Below are positions 1 through 7,583 of a stretch of 15,683 nucleotides of DNA, piece after piece. This DNA is from Chloroflexota bacterium (GTDB lineage Bacteria > Chloroflexota > Anaerolineae > Ardenticatenales > Ardenticatenaceae), in contig DOUV01000796.1 of the NCBI GenBank assembly GCA_003520455.1, positions 1 to 15,683 on the forward strand, in the 5' to 3' direction. The notes below the pieces were generated by a model. That model searched no databases. It saw only the letters and a program-made list of their open reading frames with translations, and had not been told where the DNA came from. Position 1 is the stretch's first letter, and every line of letters begins with the position of its first letter. The position numbers were made by a program, and so were the translations under genes.

Positions 1-244
1 CGCAGCGCTCGTCGCGTTCCGAATCACCGATCACCAGGACGCGGACGGGGCGCGGGAGAGCCCGCGCGAGCGCCGCGACCGCCGGGGCGAGTTTGCGGGT
101 AACAGGCTCAACGACAATGAGAAGGTCGGCGTGGCGGGGCGAAGTGACCGCCTGAAGCTGCGGGTCCGCATGTGCCAGGGCTGCCAAAAAATGGGCACCG
201 CTCCCACCATCGACGGCCAGGTAGCGGTGTTGCTGCCTGCTCAT
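1..244 (-). CDS. NuoB-like (20 kDa) subunit, partial, lacking cluster cysteines
   Basis: The gene runs off the left edge; 81 codons are visible from an ATG at 244. It begins 37 bases after the nuoA stop, so the two are almost surely co-transcribed. Residues 35-52 (SPRHADLLIVVEPVTRKL) match the segment of the NuoB / NiFe-hydrogenase small-subunit family that usually reads SPRHADxLIVTGPVTRxMAP, and the following VRVLVIGDS matches the usual WVIAMGxCA strand. In NuoB a CC pair, and in group 4 hydrogenases CNGC, should lie about 25 residues before SPRHAD. Here that place reads AVDGGSGAHFL with no cysteine, so the N2-type 4Fe-4S cluster could not form in the usual way. A divergent, possibly structural paralogue is my inference. 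The call would change if the missing C-terminal part is not NuoB-like. Confidence 0.6.
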   Translation of the reverse strand, partial: MSRQQHRYLAVDGGSGAHFLAALAHADPQLQAVTSPRHADLLIVVEPVTRKLAPAVAALARALPRPVRVLVIGDSERDERC

Positions 245-281
245 CCAGGCGAGCCACCCCTCTCTCGGCCTCTCCGCGAGC

Positions 282-653
282 TCAGCGCTCCCAGTCAAAA
301 GCACCCTCCTTCCACGCAAAGGCGATTGCGGCGGTCAGGATGGCGATGAAGACGAACATGTCGAGGAACGCGACCAGCCCAAGGCGCTTGAAGACCACCG
401 CCCACGGAAACATGTAGACCATTTCCATGTCGAAGGCCACGAAGAGCAGCGCCAACACAGCGTAGCGGATCCGAAACTGGACCCACGTCTTGTGGCCGGT
501 GCGCCCACCGTGTTCGGGCGGCGGGTTCTCAGATGGGGGACGGGCCCGCGGTTCCAGCCATCGTCCCAGGCCAACCGTGAGCAGGCCAAGCCCGACCGCT
601 ACCACCAGCATCGCCGCGGCGACGGCATACTGCCCACTGATATCGCTGATCAT
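282..653 (-). CDS. nuoA: NADH-quinone oxidoreductase subunit A
   Basis: This is a 123-residue membrane protein of normal NuoA length. NuoA is a small membrane subunit of respiratory complex I near the quinone site. Three hydrophobic segments are seen at about residues 8-30, 64-85 and 94-115. The signature FDMEMVYMFPWAVVF at 74-88 carries the conserved acidic pair (D75, E77). I chose the ATG at 653 because it gives the family length; an in-frame codon at 731 would overlap the YHS gene and add a non-homologous tail. The loop between helices 1 and 2, usually YECG in NuoA, reads PPEHGG here, so the loop cysteine is absent. The YHS gene ends 43 bases upstream and the NuoB-like gene starts 37 bases downstream. 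Confidence 0.87.
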   Translation of the reverse strand: MISDISGQYAVAAAMLVVAVGLGLLTVGLGRWLEPRARPPSENPPPEHGGRTGHKTWVQFRIRYAVLALLFVAFDMEMVYMFPWAVVFKRLGLVAFLDMFVFIAILTAAIAFAWKEGAFDWER

Positions 654-696
654 GCTCGTACGATCTGCATTCCCGCCGGTCTGGCGCGATGAGACA

Positions 697-873
697 CTAT
701 TCCTGCTCCTCGCCCCGTGGCTGGCCTGCATAGCGTCCTGGGTTCTGGTCGAACTCCCGCTTGCAGCCTGGCGCGCAAAAGTAATAGGTCTGGTCCCGAT
801 AGACGCTGGTCAGCCCCGTTGAGGCCGCCTCTCGCTCGTCAACCTGCATTCCACACACTGGATCGGTCGCCAT
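697..873 (-). CDS. Small YHS-domain protein (metal-binding)
   Basis: The 58-residue protein is essentially one YHS domain: MATDPVCGMQVDE at the N-terminus and YYFCAPGCKREFDQNPGRY later. C7, C33 and C37 are the likely metal ligands. YHS domains occur as extensions of copper and other heavy-metal ATPases and as free-standing proteins next to metal-resistance genes. The start is decided by a strong ribosome site (AGGAGG, about 7-12 bases upstream of the ATG at 873); a longer in-frame reading to 954 lacks this. A TATTAT hexamer lies at 902-907 on the minus strand, but I see no convincing -35 box. It precedes nuoA by 43 bases and may share its transcript, although its function fits the metal genes better. 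The substrate cannot be told from the sequence. Confidence 0.85.
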   Translation of the reverse strand: MATDPVCGMQVDEREAASTGLTSVYRDQTYYFCAPGCKREFDQNPGRYAGQPRGEEQE

Positions 874-1487
874 TCCGGTTCCCTCCTTTACACGCACGCT
901 CATAATACCGCGCGCACGGACTCCCGATTGTTTTGCACGAGTCGCTTCTGACACTGTCCCTGCTCCGTGACAGAACCCCCCTTTCTCAGAGAGGGGGACG
1001 CCGGACGATTCGCAACACGTGAGGGAGCAGTGGACAGACGTCCAGCTCGCGCAGCAATGTTCCCTCGCGAGATGACTCTATCGTGGAGCCGATCCGCCCG
1101 AAACCCGCGTGCCCCTCACGAACCTGACGCCCAGGGAGTAGTGCCAGCAGTCGACACTCTGCCTGATTGGACTGTTGGAGCAATTCAAGTGCCAGCAGCT
1201 ACTATTGACCATAGTACTATAGAAATATACGGTCCGACAAGACTGAGAAACAGCCGACAGGATCGGGCGAGGCGGAAGGCGCGAGGCAGTGATCTCGCCC
1301 GGGCGGCGTGGGCGTGATCGAGGAAGTGCCTTTCCAGGGCTCAGCCCGAGGAAATGAGACGGAAGATGGGGCATGAAACCCAAGGCCGCGTTCGGGCGCC
1401 GGCCGGACAACCGGGCAGTCAACGCCAGGAATGAGGACAAGAGGCGGCCCAAACTCATCGCATGCGACCTCCTCGCGGTTCGAGATG
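874..1487. other. Spacer without a convincing gene
   Basis: Open frames here are shadow-like, lack family motifs and lack ribosome sites. An AT-rich patch at about 1200-1232 contains the perfect 10-bp palindrome ATAGTACTAT next to a TTGACC hexamer. No -10 box at proper spacing and no downstream gene support a promoter. Near 977-997 there is a short C-run/G-run inverted repeat without a T-run. The stretch lies downstream of the broken squalene-hopene cyclase gene and upstream of the YHS gene, both on the minus strand. Confidence 0.5.
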
Positions 1488-2282
1488 CTACTGCATTGTC
1501 TCCGCCACCTGAGCATTGTATCGCGCGAGCGCCAACAAGGGGAAATAGACTCGGTAGAGGTCGTATCTGAGGTAAAACGCTTTGGGAAAGCCCGTGCCGG
1601 TGTAGGCATCCTCCTCCCATGGCCCCTCTTCCTGCTGAGTTCGCAGTAAATAGTCGATTCCCGCTTGCACTGCCGGACTGAACGTCTCGCCGGCCGCAAT
1701 GAGCCCGATGAGCGCCCATGCCGTTTGCGAGGCCGTACTCGGGCCGGTGCCGCGATAGGCTGGGTCGTCGTCTTCGTAGCTTCGACAGGTTTCGCCCCAG
1801 CCTCCGTCAGCATTCTGCCGAGACGCCAGCCAGGCGACCGCCAGGCGGTCGCCTGCGTGTTCAGACGCCTCGCTCACCGCCCCTAAGGCTGCCAGCGCCA
1901 GGCCCGTTCCGTACAGGTAGTTCACGCCCCAGCGTCCGTACCACGCTCCATCAGCCTCTTGCGTTGCCTTTAAATAGGCGACGGCTCTGCCGAGAGCAGG
2001 GCTCTCCCGATCGAGCTCTCCCAGGAGTTCGACGACATGAGCGGTCACATCGGCGCAGGTTGGATCGAGGGGCGACATGAAATCAGCAAAGGGAACATGG
2101 GCTAGAATCTGCCTGTCATTATCCCGATCAAAGGCCGCCCACCCGCCATCCCTGGACTGCATACTCAACGTCCAACGCAGCGCCCTGTCGATTGCCTCTG
2201 CTTTGGCTCCCTCCTCCGCCGTCGAGAGTTGGACTTTCCGCAGTGCCCGGGCGACCACAGGCGTGTCATCGAGGTCGGGATC
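1488..2282 (-). pseudogene. shc: Squalene-hopene cyclase, C-terminal portion only
   Basis: About 265 codons are recognisable, against about 630-700 for full-length squalene-hopene cyclases, which close squalene into hopene at the membrane. The surviving part starts with the catalytic motif DLDDTPVV (DxDD, coded at 2265-2276). It goes on through the QW-type repeats GGWAAFDRDND, DGAWYGRWGVNYLYGTG and QNADGGWGET, and ends normally with FYLRYDLYRVYFPLLALARY. Everything before DxDD is missing. At about 2280-2283 the reading frame runs straight into an IS5-type transposase in another frame. The first possible start inside the remnant (GTG at 2258) lies downstream of the catalytic aspartates, so the product should be inactive. 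No stops have built up, so the break may be recent. Confidence 0.85.
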
Positions 2283-2737
2283 TGGACCAGCGGGCCGAAG
2301 CGCACCCCTTCCATGTCAACCAGCAGCTGGCGTTTGCGCCCCGTGACCTTTTTTCCCCCGTCGAACCCGCGGTCACCCCCGGCTTCGGTCGTCTTGACGC
2401 GTTGGCGATCGATGATCGCCGCACTGGGGTGCGGGTGGCGACCCGTGGCCACCCGAACTGCTTCCCGCACCGTCGCCTTGAGCCGTGGCCAGGTGCCGTC
2501 TTGGCGCCATTTCTTGTGATAGGAGCGAACACGGCTTTCTTCCGGAAAATCATGTGGCAGATAGCGCCATTGGCACCCGGTTCGAAGCATGTCCAGCCGG
2601 GCATTGACCACTTCCCGCAGGTCGAGCGTGCCAGGGTGGCCCGGGCCGCCTGTCCGTTCGACCAGCGGTTTCAGCCGCTCCCACTGCTCATCGGTCAAGT
2701 CGGAGGGGTACGGTTTGCGCTTGGTCTGCTCGTTCAT
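2283..2737 (-). pseudogene. IS5-family transposase, N-terminal half
   Basis: About 151 codons of the transposase remain from the ATG at 2737. The DUF4096-type N-terminus YPSDLTDEQWERLKPLV is clear, as are CQWRYLPHDFP and the first catalytic aspartate region IIDRQRVKTTE followed by FDGGKKVTGRKRQLLVD. IS5 transposases of this type are usually about 250-280 residues with a DDE triad; the second D and the E are missing. The frame stays open beyond 2283 only because it reads through shc sequence in a foreign frame, so the tail after about residue 151 is not transposase. It cannot be an active enzyme. Confidence 0.85.
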
Positions 2738-2826
2738 GGCTCCATCGTCCCGTAAATTGTTGCGCTTGCGAGTGATCTTTTGGCTATTTTAGTGATTGTT
2801 CGCCGTTCCGTGAAGTGGAATTTTCC
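2283..2826 (-). mobile_element. IS5-type insertion sequence remnant
   Basis: This holds the left (5') part of an insertion sequence read on the minus strand: an AT-rich leader of about 90 bases, then the transposase start at 2737. The right part, with the second half of the transposase and the right terminal repeat, is gone. The left boundary is placed where hpnA-like coding similarity stops (after ILERV, about 2827) and the right boundary where shc coding begins (about 2283). Both are estimates good to perhaps ten bases. I could not identify terminal inverted repeats or a target-site duplication. The arrangement is what an adjacent deletion starting inside the element would leave. Confidence 0.7.
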
Positions 2827-3020
2827 CACACGCTCTAAAATGCCCAGAATTTCCTTAAACGTGAGATTTCTACTACCAAGGATATATCGCTCGCCAATTC
2901 GTCCCCTTTCCAGGGCAAGCACGTGTCCCACGGCAACATCCTCAACATCCACCACATTGAGCCCTGTGTAGGCGGCCAGGGCCAGCAATGCCAGGGGAGG
3001 GCCGCTGCCGGCACGAGGTC
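2827..3020 (-). pseudogene. HpnA-like NAD-dependent epimerase fragment
   Basis: An internal fragment of about 60 codons contains TGLNVVDVEDVAVGHVLAL, RIGERYILGSRNLTFKEIL and GILERV. This matches the C-terminal third of the hopanoid-associated sugar epimerase HpnA (extended SDR family), whose members carry xYVDTGLNxVDVxDVAxGH and GERYILGxxNLTLKEIL. Nothing recognisable lies upstream, and an in-frame stop occurs near 3018-3020, so the nucleotide-binding half is gone. Downstream it fuses into the insertion-sequence leader. Its place beside the shc remnant, in the same orientation, supports a former hopanoid cluster. Related SDR epimerases share these motifs, so the exact HpnA assignment is less certain than the fold. 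Confidence 0.7.
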
Positions 3021-3026
3021 CGCAAC

Positions 3027-3064
3027 TTCAGCGAATCCTCAGGGAGCGCTCAGGATCCCCTCAG
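3027..3064 (+). promoter_or_regulatory. Four direct CTCAG repeats at 11-bp period (response-regulator-type operator)
   Basis: The pentamer (T/C)TCAG occurs at 3027, 3038, 3049 and 3060, that is at exactly 11-bp steps. Tandem direct repeats at about one helical turn are the usual binding pattern of OmpR/PhoB-family response regulators. The array ends 58 bases before the lipoprotein start at 3123. A weak TAGCCT hexamer at 3075-3080 could be a -10 box, which would place the last repeats over the -35 region as in activated promoters. The repeats are directly visible; the regulator and its signal are inferred from the downstream metal genes. Confidence 0.65.
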
Positions 3065-3122
3065 ACGCCGGAAGTAGCCTGGGATACCAAACGCGCAGAC
3101 ATCTGCCGGGCAAGGGGCTGAG

Positions 3123-3656
3123 ATGACGCTGCAACCAAGAACAGAGCGACGATGGCACGTGGCAGGGGCGGGGCTTCTGGTTATATTGATCCTGATGCTC
3201 TCGGCGTGTGGCCGTCCCGGAGCTGCCCAGACTCAGACCGGCCAGCCCGGCAGCGTCCAGGCGGCGCCAGCTGCAACCGATGAAGCCGTCCCTGCCAGGC
3301 ACAACCGGGCGAGCTTCCCGGTGCAAACGAGTGAGGGTGGTCAGGTCAGCGTGGCCGTCACCTGGAGCGGGCCGGCGACCGGCCTGGTCTTCGATGTGGC
3401 GATGAACACCCACTCCGTCAATCTCGACGGCTATAACCTGAAGCAGTTGGCCGTCCTGCGGACCGATCAAGGCCAGGAGGTACGGCCGAGCGGCTGGGAG
3501 ACCTCCGGCGGTGGTCACCACCGCGCTGGCACGCTCATCTTCCCTGACGAGGGGCGCGACGGCCGACCGGTGCTCGGTGCTGAGGTGCACGCGGTGACCC
3601 TCGTCATTCGCGACGTCGCAGGCGTGCCCGAGAGGAGCTTCCAATGGACGTGGTAG
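3123..3656 (+). CDS. Predicted lipoprotein, first gene of the metal operon
   Basis: The 177-residue protein begins with a basic n-region, a hydrophobic stretch (about 13-27) and the lipobox LSAC with C29 as the lipidated cysteine. A low-complexity linker rich in A, Q and P runs to about residue 65. A compact globular domain at 66-177 is predicted to be beta-rich and contains FDVAMNTHSVNLDGYNLKQL (90-109) and SGGGHHRAGTLIFP. M94, H97, H132 and H133 are candidate metal ligands. I do not recognise a named family. The start has AAGGGG about seven bases upstream. The stop lies inside the next gene, so the two are translationally coupled. A periplasm- or surface-facing metal-binding role is inferred from the HMA-domain, PCYCGC and CopB neighbours. 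Confidence 0.75.
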   Translation: MTLQPRTERRWHVAGAGLLVILILMLSACGRPGAAQTQTGQPGSVQAAPAATDEAVPARHNRASFPVQTSEGGQVSVAVTWSGPATGLVFDVAMNTHSVNLDGYNLKQLAVLRTDQGQEVRPSGWETSGGGHHRAGTLIFPDEGRDGRPVLGAEVHAVTLVIRDVAGVPERSFQWTW

Positions 3657-4375
3657 CCACGGACGTGGTAGCCACGCCCGTCTTCGACGATCAGCGCTTC
3701 GCCGTCCGCGGCATGACCTGCTCGTCCTGCGTCCGGCTCGTCCGGCAAGCCCTCGAGGCGGTGTCTGGCGTGCTGGCGGCCTCGGTCGACCTGGAGACGG
3801 CCTCGGCCACCATCCGCCACGACCCCCTGCACACGCTCGACATGGCCGCGTTGCAGGCGGCCGTGGCTGCGGCCGGTTACGAGCTCGGCGACGCCAGCGA
3901 CGAATTGCGACCCGAGTTGGCCGCCTTCCCACGCCGGCTGGTCCGGCCCTTCGGCGCCGCCCTGCTCGCCAGCGCCGGCCTCTTGGCATTCTATCTCGCC
4001 GTGATCACCATCGCGCAGGACTGGCCGCACGCGCTCCAGCAACTCAGCACAGACCGCTGGTTTGTAGCGGCCATCGCTGCCGGCTTCGGCACGCAGATGG
4101 GGCTCTTCACGTTCCTGCGCAGCCTGCATTCCCGCGCGACGGCCAGCGGCGTCGCCGCCAGCACCGGAACGAGCACGGTGGGCATGCTGGCCTGCTGTGC
4201 CCACCACCTTGCCGACATCGCGCCGATCCTGGGACTCTCGGGGGCAGTGGTCTTCCTCGACAGCTACAAAACGCCACTCCTGTGGCTCGGGATCGTGATG
4301 AACCTGCTGGGGATCATCTATTTGGTTTGCCAACTCCGTCGCTGTCAGCAGCCCGCCGACTGTCATCCGGGATAA
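3644..4375 (+). CDS. HMA-domain protein fused to a four-helix membrane domain
   Basis: The 243-residue protein has an N-terminal heavy-metal-associated domain (about 16-85) with GMTCSSC at 23-29, so C26 and C29 bind a soft metal such as Cu(I). A membrane domain follows with hydrophobic segments near 103-123, 138-158, 178-205 and 211-230. A striking CCAHH motif (184-188) sits in or beside the third segment, followed by DIAPILGLSG. A short Cys/His-rich tail (CQLRRCQQPADCHPG) ends the protein. It is not a P-type ATPase: no DKTGT and no ATP-binding domains. The ATG at 3644 overlaps the upstream gene by 13 bases and has GAGAGGAG just before it. It may be a metal permease or a metal-delivery protein; the mechanism is unknown to me. 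Confidence 0.8.
   Translation: MDVVATDVVATPVFDDQRFAVRGMTCSSCVRLVRQALEAVSGVLAASVDLETASATIRHDPLHTLDMAALQAAVAAAGYELGDASDELRPELAAFPRRLVRPFGAALLASAGLLAFYLAVITIAQDWPHALQQLSTDRWFVAAIAAGFGTQMGLFTFLRSLHSRATASGVAASTGTSTVGMLACCAHHLADIAPILGLSGAVVFLDSYKTPLLWLGIVMNLLGIIYLVCQLRRCQQPADCHPG
3646..3675 (+). repeat. Two exact 15-bp tandem copies at a gene overlap
   Basis: The unit GGACGTGGTAGCCAC occurs twice without a gap (3646-3660 and 3661-3675). It contains the TAG stop of the lipoprotein gene (3654-3656) and, in the other frame, encodes DVVAT twice at the N-terminus of the HMA protein. A unit of 15 bases keeps both frames intact. Slippage gain or loss here would change only the N-terminal tail of the HMA protein. 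Confidence 0.9.
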
Positions 4376-4486
4376 CCGCGGGCGGCCCAACGCGACAGGA
4401 GAGGCGCGCCTGGGGCGTGCGGCGCCAGAGTGCTGGCCTGCTAACCGTGCCTGGCGATCTCGAGGAGAACGGTGATCCACGATCAA

Positions 4487-4513
4487 ACCGTCCCCGGCTG
4501 GTGCGGGGACGGT
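4487..4513 (+). promoter_or_regulatory. 10-bp perfect hairpin in the leader of the PCYCGC gene
   Basis: ACCGTCCCCG (4487-4496) pairs perfectly with CGGGGACGGT (4504-4513) across a 7-base loop. It lies 112 bases after the HMA gene and 35 bases before the GTG start at 4549. No T-run follows, so it is not a standard intrinsic terminator. It may be an mRNA-stability hairpin, an attenuator-like element or an operator dyad. The function is not determined by the sequence. Confidence 0.55.
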
Positions 4514-4548
4514 AGCGATCGATACACGGAGCCGAAAAGGATATCTCG

Positions 4549-4980
4549 GTGAAACAGTACGTACGCAGTGTGTTGCTGGCGCTCCCACTCGTCCCGATTC
4601 TTTTGACGAGTGCCTGCTCCCCCGGAGCGGTGCATGAAATCCAACTGGCGCCGTTGTCAGAGCTACCCGCCCAAATGCAAAACGCGGCGCCCCGGATTCG
4701 GGAAGCCTACCAATTTGCCGTCGCGAATCCGGCCGCGTTGCAGAATGTTCCCTGCTACTGTGGCTGTGTCGGAATGGGGCACAACAATAATTACGCCTGC
4801 TACATCAAGGAGGCCCGGGCTGACGGTACCCTGGTATTCGACGAGCACGCGCTGAATTGCCTCGTCTGTGTGGACATCTCGCAGGATGTCATGCGTCTCT
4901 CGCGAGAGGGGAAATCTGCACCCGCGATTCGCTCGTTTGTCATCTCGAACTACAGCCGGTTTGGGCCGCCGACCCAATAG
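4549..4980 (+). CDS. PCYCGC-motif lipoprotein
   Basis: The 143-residue protein has a signal peptide with a slightly atypical lipobox (LTSAC, C23 lipidated). The mature part carries the name-giving motif PCYCGC at 68-73, followed by GMGHNNNYACYIKE (C84) and LNCLVCVDI (C104, C107). This set of conserved cysteines and a histidine is typical of the PCYCGC family, small envelope proteins thought to bind metal; no enzyme activity is established to my knowledge. The GTG start is supported by AAAAGGA nine bases upstream. It follows the HMA gene by 173 bases, with a hairpin between them. It could be a separate transcript or the tail of the same operon. Confidence 0.85.
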   Translation: MKQYVRSVLLALPLVPILLTSACSPGAVHEIQLAPLSELPAQMQNAAPRIREAYQFAVANPAALQNVPCYCGCVGMGHNNNYACYIKEARADGTLVFDEHALNCLVCVDISQDVMRLSREGKSAPAIRSFVISNYSRFGPPTQ

Positions 4981-5060
4981 GCGTCGCCCATCCAAGCAAC
5001 TGGGGAGGAAGCCCGCCCGGTGACAGCACCCAACACGTTGTTGCCCCTCCTCATGAAACA

Positions 5061-5097
5061 GGTGGGGGGCGTGGGCTGGATGCCGACGCCCCCCACC
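5061..5097. terminator. 12-bp perfect hairpin between convergent genes
   Basis: GGTGGGGGGCGT (5061-5072) pairs perfectly with ACGCCCCCCACC (5086-5097) over a 13-base loop. It sits between the converging ends of the PCYCGC gene (4980) and copB (5196), which fits a bidirectional terminator. Neither side has a long T-run, so termination efficiency is uncertain. The remaining bases of this spacer show no gene. Confidence 0.6.
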
Positions 5098-5195
5098 TCG
5101 TTCGTGCAGGCCTGCGGAGGACTCAACAGGTCTGTTATTGCTGGCGACTGCCGCGGCCGGGCCGGTGGGCTGAGAGCCGGCCGCTTCGCTCATGC

Positions 5196-7517
5196 TCAAG
5201 ATGCGAGGGAGCCGCCCAGTTGCACACGGCGCAGCAGTTGGGCGTTGATGGCCACGATGATCGTACTGAGAGACATGAACAGGGCGCCGATGGCCGGTGA
5301 GAGCAGGATCCCAACGGGCGCCAGGATGCCGGCGGCGAGCGGCAGGGCCACGACGTTGTAGCCGGTCGCCCAGAGCAGATTCTGAATCATCTTGCGGTAG
5401 CTGGCCCGGCTCAACTCGACGATCTTGACCACATCCAGCGGGTTGCTCCTGACCAGGATGATGCCGGCCGACTCCACCGCCACGTCGGTGCCGCTGCCGA
5501 TAGCGATACCGACATCGGCGCGGACCAGGGCGGGTGCATCGTTGACGCCGTCGCCCACCATCGCTACCTTCTTGCCCTGCGCCTGCAGGTCCGCCACCTT
5601 CTGGTCCTTGTTCTCCGGCAAGACCTCCGCAAAGTAGAGGTCGATCTCGAGTTCCTCGGCGACCGCTTTGGCTACCTCCTCGCTATCGCCGGTGAGCATG
5701 GCGACTTGAATCCTCATCTCGTGCAGCCGTTGCACGGCCGCCTTGCTCTCGGGCCGGATTACATCGGCCAGAGCGAGCGCGGCGACCACCTGCTCGTCTT
5801 GCGCGAGATACACCGTGGTCTGTCCCTTCGACCCGGCCTCCTCCGCGAAGCGGGCCAGGGCGGGCGGCAGCGTCAGGCCCAACATCTCCAGCAGGCGCGG
5901 GCCACCGACGTATACGGCGTGGCTATTCCACTGCGCGCGGACCCCGCGACCCTTCAGCGCCTCAAACGCCCCGATCTCAGCCAGGGGAAGGCGGTGTCCT
6001 TCGGCGGCCTCCCGGATAGCCCGGGCAATGATGTGCTCGGAGTCGCCCTCGATCGCGGCGGCCAGCGCCAGGGCACGCGCTTCGTCCCAGCCCTCGACGG
6101 TCGCCACGCCGACGACCCCCTGCTCGCCCTTGGTGAGGGTCCCGGTCTTGTCGAAGATCACGATGTCCACCTCGCGGGCCTGCTCCAGCGCCATCCGGTC
6201 GCGTATCAGAACGCCGTTGCCGGCGGCCATTGAGGTGGTGATAGCCACCACCAGCGGCACGGCCAGACCGAGCGCGTGGGGGCAGGCAATCACCAGGACC
6301 GTGGCGACGCGCTCGACCACCTGGACGTTGAAGCCTGTAGCGACGATCCAGGCCCCGGCGGTAACGGCGGCGACGCCCAGGGCAATATAGAAGAGCCAGG
6401 CCGCGGCGCGGTCGGCGAGGAGTTGGGTACGGGATTTACTCTGTTGCGCTTCCTGCACCAGGCGCGTGATGCCTGCCAAAGCCGTCTCCTCGCCAACAGC
6501 GGTCACCAGCACACGCAGGCTCCCATCGCCGTTGACCGTGCCGGCAATCACCTCCGCCCCAGGCACCTTCTTCACCGGGCGCGACTCGCCGGTGATCATG
6601 GCCTCGTTGACATCCGATTCGCCCTCGACCACCGCACCATCGGCAGGGATACTGGCGCCCGGGCGCACCAGCACCCGGTCGCCGGCTCGGAGCCTCTCCA
6701 CTGGCACCTGCTCGACACGGCCGTCGGGTCCGATACGCTCGGCCGTGTCGGGCATCAGTCTGGCCAGTTCATCCAACGCGCGCGAGGCCTGGCGCACACT
6801 ACGCATCTCCATCCAGTGGCCCAGCAGCATCACGTCGATCAGGGTCACCAACTCCCAGAAGAAGCCGCCCCCCGGACGAATGAAGAGCGCTGCCAGGCTA
6901 TAGACAAAGGCGACGGTGATCGCCAGGGAGATGAGAGTCATCATGCCTGGCTGGCGATTCTGGAGCTCGGGGACCGCCATCTGGAGGAAAGGTACGCCAC
7001 CGTAGAGAAAGACGATCACAGCAAAGTGCGAACCGATCCACTGGCTGCCGGGGAAGGGGGGCGCCGTGAATCCCAGCCACTCCTGGAGCATCGGGCTGTA
7101 GAGCAGCACCGGAATGCTGAGCACGAGGGAGACCCAAAAGCGCCGGCGGAACATCGCCTCGTGGCCAGTGTGATCGACGTGGGCGGCGTGGGCCCCCTCG
7201 GGCGCAGGGTGGCCGGCATGGGCGCCGTGCTCCATCGCCTCGCGCGCTATGGCACCATGTTGGGCCGTGTCAAGAATCAGGCCGTACTCAGCACCATGCC
7301 CGGCACCCGCCCCGACGTTGGTTTCCGCCTCAATGGCCTGCTCGGCCTGGGCTTCAGGGTCGTGAATATGTTCATCGCCATCACCACCATGAGCACCCTC
7401 ACGGTGGCCGGCCGGGCCGCCCCCCTCGTGCGCCGGGTGAGCCTCGGAGGGGTCTCGGTGCGCGTGGTGGCTGGCAGGGTGGTCATGGTGCGGGTCGTGG
7501 GGCTCCGGTTTTCCCAT
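5196..7517 (-). CDS. copB: Copper-translocating P1B-type ATPase (CopB type, CPH motif)
   Basis: This is a 773-residue metal-exporting ATPase of the inner membrane. The first 120 residues are a histidine-rich tail ([14 protein letters not shown] and similar) instead of an HMA domain, a CopB feature. The core is complete: actuator motif TGES (309-312), ion-binding CPH (412-414) in [13 protein letters not shown], phosphorylation site DKTGT (D456), GDGVND (655-660), and the C-terminal helix motifs NLLWATGYN and [14 protein letters not shown]-type pumps are associated with Cu+/Cu2+ export, whereas CPC pumps are CopA-like. The nucleotide-domain HP pair reads SEHII rather than SEHPL. The ATG at 7517 has GGGAGAAGG six bases upstream. 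A promoter framed by inverted arms lies at 7584-7626. The metal is inferred from family knowledge, not proven. Confidence 0.93.
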   Translation of the reverse strand: MGKPEPHDPHHDHPASHHAHRDPSEAHPAHEGGGPAGHREGAHGGDGDEHIHDPEAQAEQAIEAETNVGAGAGHGAEYGLILDTAQHGAIAREAMEHGAHAGHPAPEGAHAAHVDHTGHEAMFRRRFWVSLVLSIPVLLYSPMLQEWLGFTAPPFPGSQWIGSHFAVIVFLYGGVPFLQMAVPELQNRQPGMMTLISLAITVAFVYSLAALFIRPGGGFFWELVTLIDVMLLGHWMEMRSVRQASRALDELARLMPDTAERIGPDGRVEQVPVERLRAGDRVLVRPGASIPADGAVVEGESDVNEAMITGESRPVKKVPGAEVIAGTVNGDGSLRVLVTAVGEETALAGITRLVQEAQQSKSRTQLLADRAAAWLFYIALGVAAVTAGAWIVATGFNVQVVERVATVLVIACPHALGLAVPLVVAITTSMAAGNGVLIRDRMALEQAREVDIVIFDKTGTLTKGEQGVVGVATVEGWDEARALALAAAIEGDSEHIIARAIREAAEGHRLPLAEIGAFEALKGRGVRAQWNSHAVYVGGPRLLEMLGLTLPPALARFAEEAGSKGQTTVYLAQDEQVVAALALADVIRPESKAAVQRLHEMRIQVAMLTGDSEEVAKAVAEELEIDLYFAEVLPENKDQKVADLQAQGKKVAMVGDGVNDAPALVRADVGIAIGSGTDVAVESAGIILVRSNPLDVVKIVELSRASYRKMIQNLLWATGYNVVALPLAAGILAPVGILLSPAIGALFMSLSTIIVAINAQLLRRVQLGGSLAS

Positions 7518-7583
7518 CTGAACCTTCTCCCATTCTCGCAGCGCGTTCTTTCAGCAGCAAAACACGGGCCAGCACGGTCATGG

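Noticed and set aside
977..997. C-run/G-run inverted repeat as a terminator
   Set aside because: Stem of only about six pairs, no T-run on either strand, and no gene ends there.
1206..1232. TTGACC plus AT-rich patch as a promoter
   Set aside because: No -10 box at acceptable spacing and no gene downstream on that strand.
967..1317. Plus-strand open frame in the spacer near the YHS gene
   Set aside because: Arginine-rich low-information composition typical of non-coding frames in GC-rich DNA; no ribosome site or family motif.
3039..3989. Long minus-strand frame opposite the metal operon
   Set aside because: Antisense to the lipoprotein and HMA genes, which have clear motifs, lipobox and ribosome sites.
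5061..5097. Riboswitch or structured RNA between the convergent genes
   Set aside because: It lies downstream of both genes and consists of a single perfect stem, which fits a bidirectional terminator better.
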